From the IMG/VR virus record IMGVR_UViG_3300006802_000383, positions 1-29,090 of that record: 29,090 nucleotides of DNA. One strand, 5' to 3'. Under the pieces are notes generated by a model, which saw only the letters and a list, made by a program, of their open reading frames with translations, did not search any database and was not told the DNA's origin. Within the stretch, counting starts at the first letter, position 1. The number at the start of each line of letters is the position of its first letter. The position numbers were made by a program, and so were the translations under genes. Origin of the DNA: a virus. Below are positions 1 to 7,182 of the stretch, piece after piece.

Positions 1-10
1 GTCAATCCAC
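1..10. repeat. 10-base terminal identity (left copy)
   Basis: The first ten bases, GTCAATCCAC, are identical to the last ten (29081-29090). This is seen directly. It suggests a circular assembly in which a short overlap was not trimmed, or a very short terminal redundancy. If circular, the methyltransferase gene ending at position 2 is followed, reading leftward, by a run of six T at the far end of the record, as a weak terminator would be. Confidence 0.7.
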
Positions 11-571
11 CTCACCCCCCTTCGAAAAAATATCACACAAGTCCGAATCGACTTCATTCCCCCAAACGTCCCAACCTTCAAACGATTGACGCGCGAACAA
101 TTCGATCTTGTTTTGAGTCGGAAACATTTGTTCGATACGTGTTCGAACCTCGACAGGTTTTTCCGAATGTTTGGTTCGCAATACCGAAAGGAATTGACGG
201 ACGTTCCTCGCGCCACGTGGGCGGGGGATTTTTCCCTTTTTACCGATCAAACATATTTCGACCTGACTCATTGTGTAATGACTAGGATTGACCCGTTGTT
301 TGTCCCATACGAAACCAATCGTCGCATACTTGAAACCCCAATGTTTCAACAATTCTATCGATTGATCTAAATGTGGGGATGACGTCCACATGAACAACAA
401 ACAATCATCATTCGCGATTCGATTGATCATCGGCTTCATTTCCTTCAATTCTTTCAATGTCATCGTCGGATAATGTTCGATAGCACCGCCCGACGTTTTC
501 CCGTCCTTCCCTGTTTGCGATTGTCCCCCGTAATCCCATGGAGGATCGCAATAAATGATTTCATATTTCAT
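2..571 (-). CDS. MT-A70 family DNA adenine N6-methyltransferase, copy 1
   Basis: Predicted SAM-dependent N6-adenine methyltransferase that would methylate phage DNA, probably as protection from host restriction. The 189-aa product opens with the MT-A70 catalytic motif DPPW (residues 9-12 in YEIIYCDPPW), followed by a conserved HYPTM segment and a C-terminal EKP...IELFAR..EGWDVWGNE block typical of phage MT-A70 enzymes. I chose the ATG at 571 over one 8 codons upstream because it is preceded by AAGGGGATCGAA and leaves only an 11-bp overlap with the upstream cytosine methyltransferase gene. It is the last gene of the early operon. A clear paralogue lies at 8522-9097. The recognition sequence cannot be read from the protein. 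The family assignment is firm; the anti-restriction role is inference. Confidence 0.93.
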   Translation of the reverse strand: MKYEIIYCDPPWDYGGQSQTGKDGKTSGGAIEHYPTMTLKELKEMKPMINRIANDDCLLFMWTSSPHLDQSIELLKHWGFKYATIGFVWDKQRVNPSHYTMSQVEICLIGKKGKIPRPRGARNVRQFLSVLRTKHSEKPVEVRTRIEQMFPTQNKIELFARQSFEGWDVWGNEVDSDLCDIFSKGGEVD

Positions 572-1283
572 TTCGATCCCCTTCAATCCTGTCAATCATA
601 TCAAACAAATCGCCAAATGATTCAGATTGTTTGACAATATGTTGCCCCCATTGAGTCGCCATGGCGCGCGCGATTCCTTCAAATGTTTTTGATCTTAGTT
701 TTCGCCTTTCCTCGTATGACCGCGCGTTTTTGACCGCGTCATAATACCAAAGGGGCATGACATATCCCGAACCATCGGGGCGACGTGTATCGCGAAATTC
801 ACCCGCGTCAACAATGTCCGTCGGAATCAATTTCGGAAGGTTTTTCAACCATAAACATGTCGTTTTTTTTGCACGATCCCCGAAATGATAAGGTTGAATT
901 ATTTGATCGGGTTTCCGAATTTGCGATGAAATAACCGAAACAGGATTTTCAATTGCGATATAGTCAATCGGGGCGTTCATCAGTTTTCGGACAAATTCCA
1001 GAGCAACATGACGACGTTCCCATCGATCCGCGTTTTTCGATCCGTCTTTATTGTACAAATGACGATTCCCACTCGTAGACAAATAGGTACAAGGGGGAAA
1101 CGCAATCATCATTTCATATTCGCCCGAATACGCCTGTTGAATCGCGTCGCCTTGAATATGAAATTCGGGATGTCCCCCCGATGGACTTTGTATGTCGCAT
1201 GAATACGCGTCAAAACCCAAACGTCGGAATTCCTTCGCGACTGTTTGAGATTCTTCGCATGCTATTAAAATTTTATTTGTCAT
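561..1283 (-). CDS. Phage C5-cytosine DNA methyltransferase-like protein
   Basis: Likely SAM-dependent DNA cytosine C5-methyltransferase of the compact phage type, 240 aa. Seen in the sequence: an N-terminal Rossmann start (KILIACEESQTVAKEF, motif I-like), AFPPCTYLS with the Pro-Cys catalytic motif at about 63-65, and IAIENPVS at about 111-116 corresponding to the ENV motif IV. The C-terminal part is short compared with classical Dcm enzymes, and the target-recognition region is reduced, as is common in phage versions annotated as DNA cytosine methylases. The start has AGGGA upstream and overlaps the preceding small gene by 11 bp. Its stop overlaps the MT-A70 gene, so both methyltransferases are probably co-translated. 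It could instead be an inactive relative; the motifs make activity plausible. Confidence 0.85.
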   Translation of the reverse strand: MTNKILIACEESQTVAKEFRRLGFDAYSCDIQSPSGGHPEFHIQGDAIQQAYSGEYEMMIAFPPCTYLSTSGNRHLYNKDGSKNADRWERRHVALEFVRKLMNAPIDYIAIENPVSVISSQIRKPDQIIQPYHFGDRAKKTTCLWLKNLPKLIPTDIVDAGEFRDTRRPDGSGYVMPLWYYDAVKNARSYEERRKLRSKTFEGIARAMATQWGQHIVKQSESFGDLFDMIDRIEGDRNEI

Positions 1284-1482
1284 CGCAATCCCTGATCAAA
1301 AGGCCATGATAATGAATCAAAGGTTCAATATTGCGGTCATACCATTCAAGCGCCTCGATATAGTCCCATTCATAATCAATCATCATAACGTTGATAATCA
1401 ACTCATAATCATAAACAACACAATCATCGGTTTCGATGATAATCGCCTTGTCAAACGTTGATCGCGGTTCCAAATAGATCAT
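1273..1482 (-). CDS. Small acidic hypothetical protein
   Basis: A 69-aa protein of unknown function, rich in Asp, Glu, Tyr and Ile, with a central EWDYIEALEWYDRN segment likely to be helical. No signal peptide or membrane segment. I start it at the ATG at 1482 because AAAGGGATCGAA precedes it, nearly the same leader as the MT-A70 gene start at 571. A longer form from 1524 lacks such a site. It overlaps the upstream gene by 4 bp and the downstream cytosine methyltransferase by 11 bp, so it is embedded in the operon. I do not recognise the family. Confidence 0.7.
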   Translation of the reverse strand: MIYLEPRSTFDKAIIIETDDCVVYDYELIINVMMIDYEWDYIEALEWYDRNIEPLIHYHGLLIRDCDDK

Positions 1483-1763
1483 TTCGATCCCTTTCGTTTT
1501 TTCCAAAGGGATTCGCATGCCCAATAACGGGGCGACAGTTTGGAAGGTTTGTCCGTATCACATCGCATTCGCGCGCGGAAATTTTCATTCGCTCGAGCTG
1601 AATAATTGTGTTTGTATCCTACCGACCCAAATTTCAATAGTTTTTCTTTTCCATTTTCACACGCGAGGACAACGCGTTTTTTCTTTCCGTATCCCGCCTC
1701 ACCACGTTTCAACGGGCGGGGCGTATTGCATTTCATTTTGGATTTGTCTATGTATCGCGGCAT
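1479..1763 (-). CDS. Small basic cysteine-containing phage protein
   Basis: A 94-aa, strongly basic protein with four cysteines (residues about 12, 34, 68, 83) and a C-terminal block FRARMRCDT...LSPRYWACESLW. This pattern resembles small uncharacterised proteins I recall from marine podoviruses and other environmental phages, but I cannot check that here. The spaced cysteines could bind a metal, and the basic charge suggests nucleic-acid contact; both are inference. The start at 1763 has a good AGGAAGGAA ribosome site. It overlaps its neighbours on both sides (16 bp upstream, 4 bp downstream), so it belongs to the same transcript. Confidence 0.75.
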   Translation of the reverse strand: MPRYIDKSKMKCNTPRPLKRGEAGYGKKKRVVLACENGKEKLLKFGSVGYKHNYSARANENFRARMRCDTDKPSKLSPRYWACESLWKKRKGSK

Positions 1764-2065
1764 GGGTTCCTTCCTATATCGACAATTTTATTCGTCAATT
1801 CCTTCATACACGATTTTGAATCATACAGTATTGATTCAGACAATTCCATGGCCGCGAACGATACCGCGTCGAAATGATACGCGACATATGATTTTTGATG
1901 AATGGTGATGGAAACCTTCAATAAATCATACAAAATCGATTCATCAGCATTTTGAACCGCTTGACGTTTATATTCTTTGAATCGTTCCCATATCGTGGAC
2001 AGGTCTTTCAATTCAAGGGGGATTTGTTTCAATTCATCCGACATTTGTTTCAATTCGTTTTTCAT
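1748..2065 (-). CDS. Hypothetical protein, helical
   Basis: A 105-aa protein of unknown function. The first 40 residues (MKNELKQMSDELKQIPLELK and on) carry heptad-like Leu/Ile spacing and probably form an amphipathic helix or short coiled coil. The rest is mixed helix. There is no signal peptide or membrane span. The ATG at 2065 overlaps the stop of the upstream HTH gene in an ATGA arrangement, which supports this start and translational coupling. No family recognised. Confidence 0.65.
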   Translation of the reverse strand: MKNELKQMSDELKQIPLELKDLSTIWERFKEYKRQAVQNADESILYDLLKVSITIHQKSYVAYHFDAVSFAAMELSESILYDSKSCMKELTNKIVDIGRNPCRDT

Positions 2066-2427
2066 GAGGACACCGCGATTTCATTGATGATTTCTTTCAA
2101 TTGTTTCCACTGTTCACGATCCACATTCAACGGGATCGATTCATTTTGAATCGGGTTCCGTCGATTGTATCTTTCCACCGCGAATCGGTACTCGTCAAAA
2201 CACATGATCACCTGTTTCAATACCTTTTCGGGATGTTCGTTCGATTCCATGGACAACGAATCGATCAACAGAATCAAATTCATAGTCGACGGGGATGTTC
2301 GATCCGATAACCAATGATTGACACTTGATTCCGATAATCCTGTTTGTTTACAAAATCGCGAAAATGATTTTCCAGAAGATGACAGTTTTTTCCGAATCAA
2401 AGTCCGAAGGCGATTCCCATTTCCCAT
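2062..2427 (-). CDS. XRE/Cro-type HTH DNA-binding protein
   Basis: A 121-aa protein with an N-terminal helix-turn-helix at about residues 17-50: FSRFCKQTGLSESSVNHWLS, then RTSPSTMNLILLIDSL. The SESSVNHWLSDRTSPS segment matches the recognition helix and following turn of lambda Cro/XRE repressors. The C-terminal 60 residues are helical and may mediate oligomerisation. It probably regulates phage transcription or replication. The start has GGGGACATC just upstream. It is one of four small HTH proteins here (see also 3527, 6120 and 28057); no peptidase domain of the CI type is present. Confidence 0.8.
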   Translation of the reverse strand: MGNGNRLRTLIRKKLSSSGKSFSRFCKQTGLSESSVNHWLSDRTSPSTMNLILLIDSLSMESNEHPEKVLKQVIMCFDEYRFAVERYNRRNPIQNESIPLNVDREQWKQLKEIINEIAVSS

Positions 2428-2448
2428 GATGTCCCCGTTTGCGAAATG

Positions 2449-2799
2449 TTAAATTGATTGTATTGTGATTGTATATTCAAATTTATTTTTAATATAACAT
2501 TTTTCAGCGATAAGCTCAATAATTTGTGAATCATCGTCATAAACTATTTTATTCAGAGCGTCGCAAACCGACCCGAAATAATTTTGTAAGTCCCTTCGAC
2601 GTTTGTCGCCTTCGGTCACTGATAAAACAAGACGCACATCCCCAACAATCGGGGAACGTCCTTTCATTTCCACACGCGCCAATTCAGACAATCGCAATTC
2701 GAAATCCCGAACCGTTTTGTGTTTGTACATTCGGTTTTTATAGATTTTCATCATATTCTTTTTTGACGGGATTTTCCCGTCGCCACAAATCACAATCAT
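2449..2799 (-). CDS. RusA-like Holliday junction resolvase
   Basis: A 116-aa protein matching the RusA endonuclease family, which cuts four-way DNA junctions formed during recombination or replication. The N-terminal GDGKIPSKKN matches the family's G.P.pK.R start. The catalytic region KRRRDLQNYFGSVCDALNKIVYDDD.. (about 66-90) matches the usual D.DN..K...D.L.....DD pattern. Asp70 and the Asp pair at 89-90 are kept, but the second position of the usual DLDN is Gln (DLQN), so activity should be confirmed. Length is typical (RusA is 120 aa). The start overlaps the upstream gene by ATGA. It probably resolves branched replication products before packaging. Confidence 0.88.
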   Translation of the reverse strand: MIVICGDGKIPSKKNMMKIYKNRMYKHKTVRDFELRLSELARVEMKGRSPIVGDVRLVLSVTEGDKRRRDLQNYFGSVCDALNKIVYDDDSQIIELIAEKCYIKNKFEYTITIQSI

Positions 2800-3164
2800 T
2801 TGAGTCCCTTCGGTTTTCGTTTGGTTCGTTCGATTTTTCGACGCGCGTCGAACGCACTCGAAACGATAAATTCCTCGCCTTCGCGATATACTGTTCTTGA
2901 TGGTTCACGTTGTTTCATCATGCGACGGGAGATTTCACCAATGAACGCGGGTGGAATCGGTTGACCACGTGGAACATCTTTCGGACGGGGCGCGGGCGTC
3001 CCATCTAGTTTCAATTGTCCGATAGATTCCAAACGAATCGCGACCGCGGTCGCCTGTTCTTCAGACATTCCGAATTTTCTCTCAAAGATTGGAATCGCCT
3101 TTTCAATTCTATTGTGAGCTGCACGATCATCACTCGGAATATAAATGTTTTGTTTTTTAGCCAT
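2796..3164 (-). CDS. Hypothetical protein upstream of rusA-like gene
   Basis: A 122-aa basic protein of unknown function. Residues 15-50 (AAHNRIEKAIPIFERKFGMSEEQATAVAIRLESIGQL) look like a helical domain. The middle is Pro-rich (GTPAPRPKDVPRGQPIPP) and the C-terminus is strongly basic (RRKIERTKRKPKGLK), suggesting nucleic-acid binding. The start has a very good AAGGGGGCGAA site. It is the first gene after the repeat-rich non-coding region at 3165-3526, so it probably heads the transcript that runs through the resolvase and methyltransferases. Confidence 0.72.
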   Translation of the reverse strand: MAKKQNIYIPSDDRAAHNRIEKAIPIFERKFGMSEEQATAVAIRLESIGQLKLDGTPAPRPKDVPRGQPIPPAFIGEISRRMMKQREPSRTVYREGEEFIVSSAFDARRKIERTKRKPKGLK

Positions 3165-3259
3165 TTCGCCCCCTTAATGTTGTCCCATACCCCATGACAA
3201 AATGATAACACACAAATGACCCGATTTCGTCGACATATTTCAACAATTTGAATCACACT

Positions 3260-3273
3260 GTCCCAAACGGGAC
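3260..3273. promoter_or_regulatory. GGGAC palindrome
   Basis: GTCCCAAACGGGAC is a perfect inverted repeat with five-base arms and a four-base spacer. Its half-site GGGAC is the word repeated in the 3422-3463 array, suggesting one binding protein recognises both. The neighbouring HTH proteins (3527, 2062 or 6120) are candidates. Confidence 0.4.
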
Positions 3274-3421
3274 GCCCATTTTCCTATATAGTCATGAATT
3301 GTCGAAAATCACCTTCCGACACCAAACATGTTTTTTTTCTCTTTTTACATGGGACAATAGGGACAGAATAAAAAAGAACAATGTTTTCAATGATTTGTGA
3401 TGTCCTAGACCTTTCGAAATA

Positions 3422-3463
3422 GTTTGGGACGGGTTCGGGACAGTTTGGGACAGGTTCGGGACA
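3422..3463. repeat. Two tandem 21-bp repeats with phased GGGAC words
   Basis: Positions 3422-3442 and 3443-3463 are the same 21 bases with one difference (G at 3431, A at 3452). Each unit holds GGGAC twice, so the word begins at 3426, 3437, 3447 and 3458, intervals of 11, 10 and 11. That is about one site per helical turn, which puts all four on the same DNA face, as for cooperative protein binding. Confidence 0.85.
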
Positions 3464-3466
3464 AAC

Positions 3467-3499
3467 AAAAAAAAACGAATCCCCCTTTCGAGGAATTCG
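3467..3499 (-). terminator. Strong leftward intrinsic terminator
   Basis: Read leftward, CGAATTCCTC, loop GAAA, then GGGGGATTCG forms a 10-bp stem (two G-U pairs) capped by a GNRA tetraloop and followed directly by nine T. It lies 27 bp past the stop of the HTH gene at 3527 and should end, or attenuate, the transcript carrying the primase gene. Confidence 0.88.
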
Positions 3500-3526
3500 C
3501 CTTTCTATCAATCAAACCATACTAAA

Positions 3527-3784
3527 TCAATCATCCGTATTGAAATATAATTTCGCTACCTCGACAATCATGTCTATTTTATCACGTTTAGTCAAATCGG
3601 ACAAACATTCGACCAACCACATCATGTCAAAATCCGTCAATTTGGAATCACCATTTAGAATTCTCATCAATTTCCGAACATGGATCCCGCTATATTCAGC
3701 AATTTCAACGGGGGAAATTTCATGCTTATTTGCTAGATTCGCCACCCATTGACCGAATTTCGTTTTGTTGTTTAGTTTATACAT
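3527..3784 (-). CDS. XRE/Cro-type HTH protein downstream of primase
   Basis: An 85-aa protein with an HTH at about residues 22-55: ISPVEIAEYSGIHVRKLMRILNGDSKLTDFDMMWL. The opening FGQWVANLANKH resembles those of the HTH proteins at 6120 and 28057 (FENWLKEN, FGEWVASRL). I start it at 3784 because that ATG overlaps the primase stop in an eight-base overlap (ATGTATAA), a typical coupled arrangement; the longer form from 3820 would run 44 bp into the primase gene. It is the last gene before a strong terminator and a repeat array, so autoregulation or origin binding is plausible but unproven. Confidence 0.78.
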   Translation of the reverse strand: MYKLNNKTKFGQWVANLANKHEISPVEIAEYSGIHVRKLMRILNGDSKLTDFDMMWLVECLSDLTKRDKIDMIVEVAKLYFNTDD

Positions 3785-6059
3785 CGGGGAACCACCTATA
3801 GACGCGCACACCATCAACACGAACGCGCCTTTTTTCCCATTTTAACCCGTTCAAAATACTCGACAACCTCATTTCATGGGATCGTTGAATTTTGTCAATA
3901 TCCAAACCAATCGCATTTTTCAAAATGTTCAAATGAGAAATTCCAGAAAGATAAATTTTTGACATGACATCAACATCCAAATCGTTGAACCAATTGTCAA
4001 CCGCCTCAACCCATGAATCAATTTGTTGATACTTTTCACAATAGTCATCAAAAACAATTTGATCTTCTTTAGACAACCAATGATTTTCGTTAGTCGTTTT
4101 GTAAACGTGTACAGCTTCAGACCATATCAAATCGATGTCGCCCTTCAATTTGTTCAAATCGATGTCATTCAATTCAACAACCCAAAATCGACGCGATCCC
4201 GTCGGGTCTTTCAAAATTTCAATGTTGTTTGATGTACCACCGAAAACCACTTGACGCGGAACATCGATGTCATAGCGTGCATACGCGGGACGATACGAAT
4301 CATGCGTTGACGTGATGAATTGTTTGACCGCCTCGTTTTCACGTCCTCGCGTCGCGTTCAATTCGGGGAATTCATAAATCCACACACCCGACAGAAGGGA
4401 ATAAGCGTCCCGACCCCCGTTGACATTGATCGCACTGTCACGAAACCATTCGTCGCGACGTGCTAACATTCGAAACAATGTCGATTTCCCGATTCCCTGT
4501 TTTCCTGTCAAAATCAACATCGAATCAACCTTGCACCCCGCATGATAAATTCTAGCTACACACGACAAAAGGAATTTTCGTCCAAATTGGGAAATCAAAT
4601 GTCGATACGTTTCGGGGTCATCCGATGGAAGGACGACGTCACAATAATCAAACAACCACGTATCAAGGCGGGAACCCTTTGAGGGATCGAACGTCAATGA
4701 ATCCAAATAATCGCGAACAGGATGAATCGGGTTTTCCCTTGCGATGAATTCGATTTCCTCATTCATTTGATCACGTCCAAATTCCAAACCATAAGACCGC
4801 GAAATTTCATGCCTTAACATTTTCCCATGTACATCCTCGATTTTGCGAAAATCACGACGGGCGATTGTTGTCGGTTGAAAACTGATTTCAATTCGATTTT
4901 TGAATTCGTTGAATCGTATTCCACCCGCAAAATTGGAATCCAATGTCAAAATTCGATGTAAATTCAAACAAGTCAATTTCGGGAACCCGCGTTTCGATTG
5001 ATCGCGATGATTGTCGGGGTATTTTTCCAATTCGACCAGAACATCAGGATTCCCACGAACAACGGAATTCGGGGTCACATCGATGGGATTGTTTTTCATT
5101 TGTTCAACAATGGCCACCGCCCGCGCGACTGTCCTCAAAATGTACGAATTCCCCTTTCGTTTCCCACGAACCGAAATCCGATACGCGACCGCGTCACAAA
5201 CCATGTCAACGGGCGCGCCCAACCATATCGCCTCCTTCGCGAAGGCGAAATCGTATCCCGTCCCCGATACGTCGCCCCCTGTTTTCCCGATACCTTCAAA
5301 CAAATCATTCAAACGGGGATGTTCTGACATCATTTCCCGAATCAAATTGGGAATCATCGATTTCGGCATGTGCAAAATCTTTTCTGTTTTGATGATTTTC
5401 GTATTTTCAACAGGGGGAAACACAAGGGACAAATCGTCAATCGTGTATTCGATTTCGGTTTCCATTTTGACGAATTTGACGAATTTGACCTGTTCGGGAT
5501 TTTTTTGATGATAGGACGTGGGCAATCTCAAAACACGCGCACGATCATGACAGGAATCGCCCCCACACTGTTTCGCGATTCGTTCGTTCATTTCAACAAT
5601 GTCATCCGCGGGCGTTTCCTCGCGAAGAAAATAATAAAGATGTAAACCACCGCCCGATTCAACAATGACCGAAGGTTCCAATTTTAAGCTGTTCACTAAA
5701 TTCCACACCGCGTCACGTCCCCCATGATCCTTGTCATCAATATCCGCCCAACAAACACCGCCCGATTCAACCGCGTCGCCCGTTCCGCGTCCTTTTTCGG
5801 TGCGTGGCAATACCCCAACAAAACACCCCAATCGATTTCGTCGACAATAGTCAACAATCATTTCATATTTTGCCATGAATTCATCCACATCGAACCATCG
5901 TCGCGCGGAATTGTCGATTCCCCCTTTGCCATCATAGCACGGGCGCAACTCAATAAATCCTTGAACATCGCGATGTTTGCGACGCATGAATTCCTCGAAT
6001 ATGGATTTTTGCATGTCAACATTATTCATGTTATCATTTGTTATAATATTTTTACTCAT
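3777..6059 (-). CDS. Replicative primase-helicase (RepB-like primase plus VirE-type ATPase)
   Basis: A 760-aa two-domain replication protein. The N-terminal third resembles archaeo-eukaryotic-type RepB primases: WADIDDKD at about 105-111 (metal-binding Asp residues), VIVESGGGLHLYYFL at about 131-145 with the conserved His, and RVLRLPTSYHQKN at about 175-187. The C-terminal part is a VirE-family P-loop ATPase/helicase: Walker A GKQGIGKST (519-527), Walker B-like VWIYEFPEL (559-567), FGGTSNN (606-612) and GSRRFW (621-626). It would unwind and prime phage DNA. No DNA polymerase gene is present, so the host polymerase is probably used. The start is preceded by GAGGTCAAA, the same leader seen before three ORFans upstream, and by a GC-rich hairpin. 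Confidence 0.92.
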   Translation of the reverse strand: MSKNIITNDNMNNVDMQKSIFEEFMRRKHRDVQGFIELRPCYDGKGGIDNSARRWFDVDEFMAKYEMIVDYCRRNRLGCFVGVLPRTEKGRGTGDAVESGGVCWADIDDKDHGGRDAVWNLVNSLKLEPSVIVESGGGLHLYYFLREETPADDIVEMNERIAKQCGGDSCHDRARVLRLPTSYHQKNPEQVKFVKFVKMETEIEYTIDDLSLVFPPVENTKIIKTEKILHMPKSMIPNLIREMMSEHPRLNDLFEGIGKTGGDVSGTGYDFAFAKEAIWLGAPVDMVCDAVAYRISVRGKRKGNSYILRTVARAVAIVEQMKNNPIDVTPNSVVRGNPDVLVELEKYPDNHRDQSKRGFPKLTCLNLHRILTLDSNFAGGIRFNEFKNRIEISFQPTTIARRDFRKIEDVHGKMLRHEISRSYGLEFGRDQMNEEIEFIARENPIHPVRDYLDSLTFDPSKGSRLDTWLFDYCDVVLPSDDPETYRHLISQFGRKFLLSCVARIYHAGCKVDSMLILTGKQGIGKSTLFRMLARRDEWFRDSAINVNGGRDAYSLLSGVWIYEFPELNATRGRENEAVKQFITSTHDSYRPAYARYDIDVPRQVVFGGTSNNIEILKDPTGSRRFWVVELNDIDLNKLKGDIDLIWSEAVHVYKTTNENHWLSKEDQIVFDDYCEKYQQIDSWVEAVDNWFNDLDVDVMSKIYLSGISHLNILKNAIGLDIDKIQRSHEMRLSSILNGLKWEKRRVRVDGVRVYRWFPDV

Positions 6060-6074
6060 TTTGACCTCAGACTT

Positions 6075-6110
6075 TGACGGGGGGATTCCATGCGACGATT
6101 CCCCCCGTCA
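6075..6110. terminator. GC-rich hairpin before the primase gene
   Basis: TGACGGGGGGA (6075-6085) pairs perfectly with TCCCCCCGTCA (6100-6110) around a 14-base loop. Read rightward it is followed by eight T and looks like an intrinsic terminator for plus-strand transcripts. Read leftward, the direction of the genes, it has no T tract and ends a few bases before the primase ribosome site. There it may act as an mRNA stability, processing or translation-control element. Confidence 0.65.
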
Positions 6111-6119
6111 TTTTTTTTA

Positions 6120-6332
6120 TTATGTTAGCTTATACATTTCAACCAATACGTCGGACAATTCCCGCCCCTGTTCATCGGATACCCATTTCGCGATTTTATT
6201 CCAAACTTGAACGTGAGGGAATGACCGCCCGTTCAACCATGCGGAAACCGACGGACGGGAAACCCCGACCGCCTTCGCGAATTCATCCGTTGTAATACTC
6301 ATATTTTCTTTCAACCAGTTTTCAAATTTCAT
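6120..6332 (-). CDS. Small XRE/Cro-type HTH regulator
   Basis: A 70-aa Cro-like protein. The helix-turn-helix spans residues 13-35: ITTDEFAKAVGVSRPSVSAW, then LNGRSFPHVQVW, a textbook XRE pattern. It has no other domain, so it should act as a dimeric repressor or activator of phage promoters. I use the ATG at 6332 because its ATGA overlaps the upstream stop and GGGGGA stands just before it; an ATG four codons upstream is less well placed. It precedes the primase gene with only a hairpin between. Confidence 0.85.
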   Translation of the reverse strand: MKFENWLKENMSITTDEFAKAVGVSRPSVSAWLNGRSFPHVQVWNKIAKWVSDEQGRELSDVLVEMYKLT

Positions 6333-6670
6333 ACTGTCCCCCATGATTTTTTCATCGCATGATTCAACGCGAACGCATGAATCGGTTGATCGGTTTCATT
6401 ATACCATTCGATCATTTTTTCAATCGTTCGTCGGGTAGCCATGCGACCTGTGTTTCGGGTACGCGAACGAACAAACCATCGGTATTCGATATAGTTTTCG
6501 CGCCCCTGTTTGACGATTTCAATGAATTTTTCTTTCGTTTTGACATCAAAAGCATGTTCGGGGAACAACTTGATGAAATCCGATCTCCAATAATTTTCGA
6601 TGGATTTGTTTTCCTCGATAATTGCGGCCTTTCTTTCAATCATAAAGATCACTTTTTCAATTAATTTCAT
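6329..6670 (-). CDS. Hypothetical protein, early region
   Basis: A 113-aa basic, mostly helical protein of unknown function. The middle is Arg-rich (EYRWFVRSRTRNTGRMATRRTIEKMIEWYN), which could contact nucleic acid. It has no membrane segment. The ATG at 6670 has AGAGG upstream and overlaps the previous stop by 14 bp; an internal ATG at codon 10 is possible. It is coupled to the HTH gene downstream by an ATGA overlap. Confidence 0.68.
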   Translation of the reverse strand: MKLIEKVIFMIERKAAIIEENKSIENYWRSDFIKLFPEHAFDVKTKEKFIEIVKQGRENYIEYRWFVRSRTRNTGRMATRRTIEKMIEWYNETDQPIHAFALNHAMKKSWGTV

Positions 6671-6845
6671 TTTTGCCTCTTATTATTGAATTCAAAGTTG
6701 ATTGAGATACAATTTCAAAATCCTCTCTAGTCCTAGTTTGTCCTTCACATACCCAGTAATTGAACATGTAGGCCCACAAACGGCCATGTTCATCAAATAA
6801 ACAATTCGCAAATGTTACACACGCGTAAATTTTAGTCAACTTCAT
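6657..6845 (-). CDS. Hypothetical small protein, early region
   Basis: A 62-aa protein of unknown function, rich in aromatic residues and Cys (YACVTFANCLF, LWAYMFNYWVCEG). The start has GAGGTG before it and an ATGA overlap with the upstream gene. Its first four residues (MKLT) and leader resemble those of the next gene (MKLI), a hint of shared start cassettes. It could be a small inhibitor of a host function, as early ORFans often are, but nothing in the sequence shows this. Confidence 0.62.
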   Translation of the reverse strand: MKLTKIYACVTFANCLFDEHGRLWAYMFNYWVCEGQTRTREDFEIVSQSTLNSIIRGKNEIN

Positions 6846-7180
6846 TTTTTCACCTCATTTTTGAACCCGACAATTCGGAATTCGATTTTATAGCTATGAC
6901 AAGGAAGTCCAAAACGAACAGACCCCCAGAACAAAACATCTTCAACATCCAAATGACGAACGTCATCATTGAATTGATTCCACACGTCGCCACGGGTAAA
7001 CGGAACCCATTTCCCATCGGGGGACGTTTCACCCTTTGAATAATTTTTGTAATAGATACCCTTGCATGGGTCAATCCAAACATCAGACACACCCCAAATC
7101 GATTCGATTCGGGATGATATATCCGACCATGTGACGTCGGGGTTTTCACGTCCCCAACTTAATAATTGATTTATGTTCAT
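6842..7180 (-). CDS. Hypothetical protein, early region
   Basis: A 112-aa protein of unknown function, Trp-rich (nine Trp), with segments VWIDPCKGIYYKNY and VRFGLPCHSYKIEFRIVGF that look like beta strands. It is probably a soluble early protein. I start at 7180, four codons inside the longest reading frame, because GGGGGTG stands at the right distance and only 2 bp separate it from the upstream stop. No recognisable family. Confidence 0.65.
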   Translation of the reverse strand: MNINQLLSWGRENPDVTWSDISSRIESIWGVSDVWIDPCKGIYYKNYSKGETSPDGKWVPFTRGDVWNQFNDDVRHLDVEDVLFWGSVRFGLPCHSYKIEFRIVGFKNEVKK

Positions 7181-7182
7181 TT

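Larger units (their letters stand above)
3165..3526. promoter_or_regulatory. GGGAC-rich non-coding region (possible origin or operator)
   Basis: This 362-base gap holds no convincing gene. It contains a tandem 21-bp repeat (3422-3463), a strong leftward terminator (3467-3499), GGGACA words at 3351 and 3360, inverted TGTCCC words at 3181 and 3259, and the palindrome GTCCCAAACGGGAC at 3260-3273. It sits just downstream of the primase and an HTH gene. Repeated binding words beside replication genes suggest an iteron-type origin or a multi-site operator; that is inference. A promoter for the 3164-to-2 genes is expected here, but I see no clean sigma70 match. Confidence 0.55.

Noticed and set aside
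86-370. 94-aa plus-strand ORF in the first methyltransferase gene
   Set aside because: Complement-strand shadow of conserved MT-A70 motifs.
3284-3511. 75-aa minus-strand ORF with a repeated PEPVPN peptide
   Set aside because: It is the 21-bp tandem repeat read in one frame, crosses the strong terminator, and has no good ribosome site.
5011-5508. 165-aa plus-strand ORF inside the primase gene
   Set aside because: Shadow of the primase reading frame, with low-complexity composition and no ribosome site.
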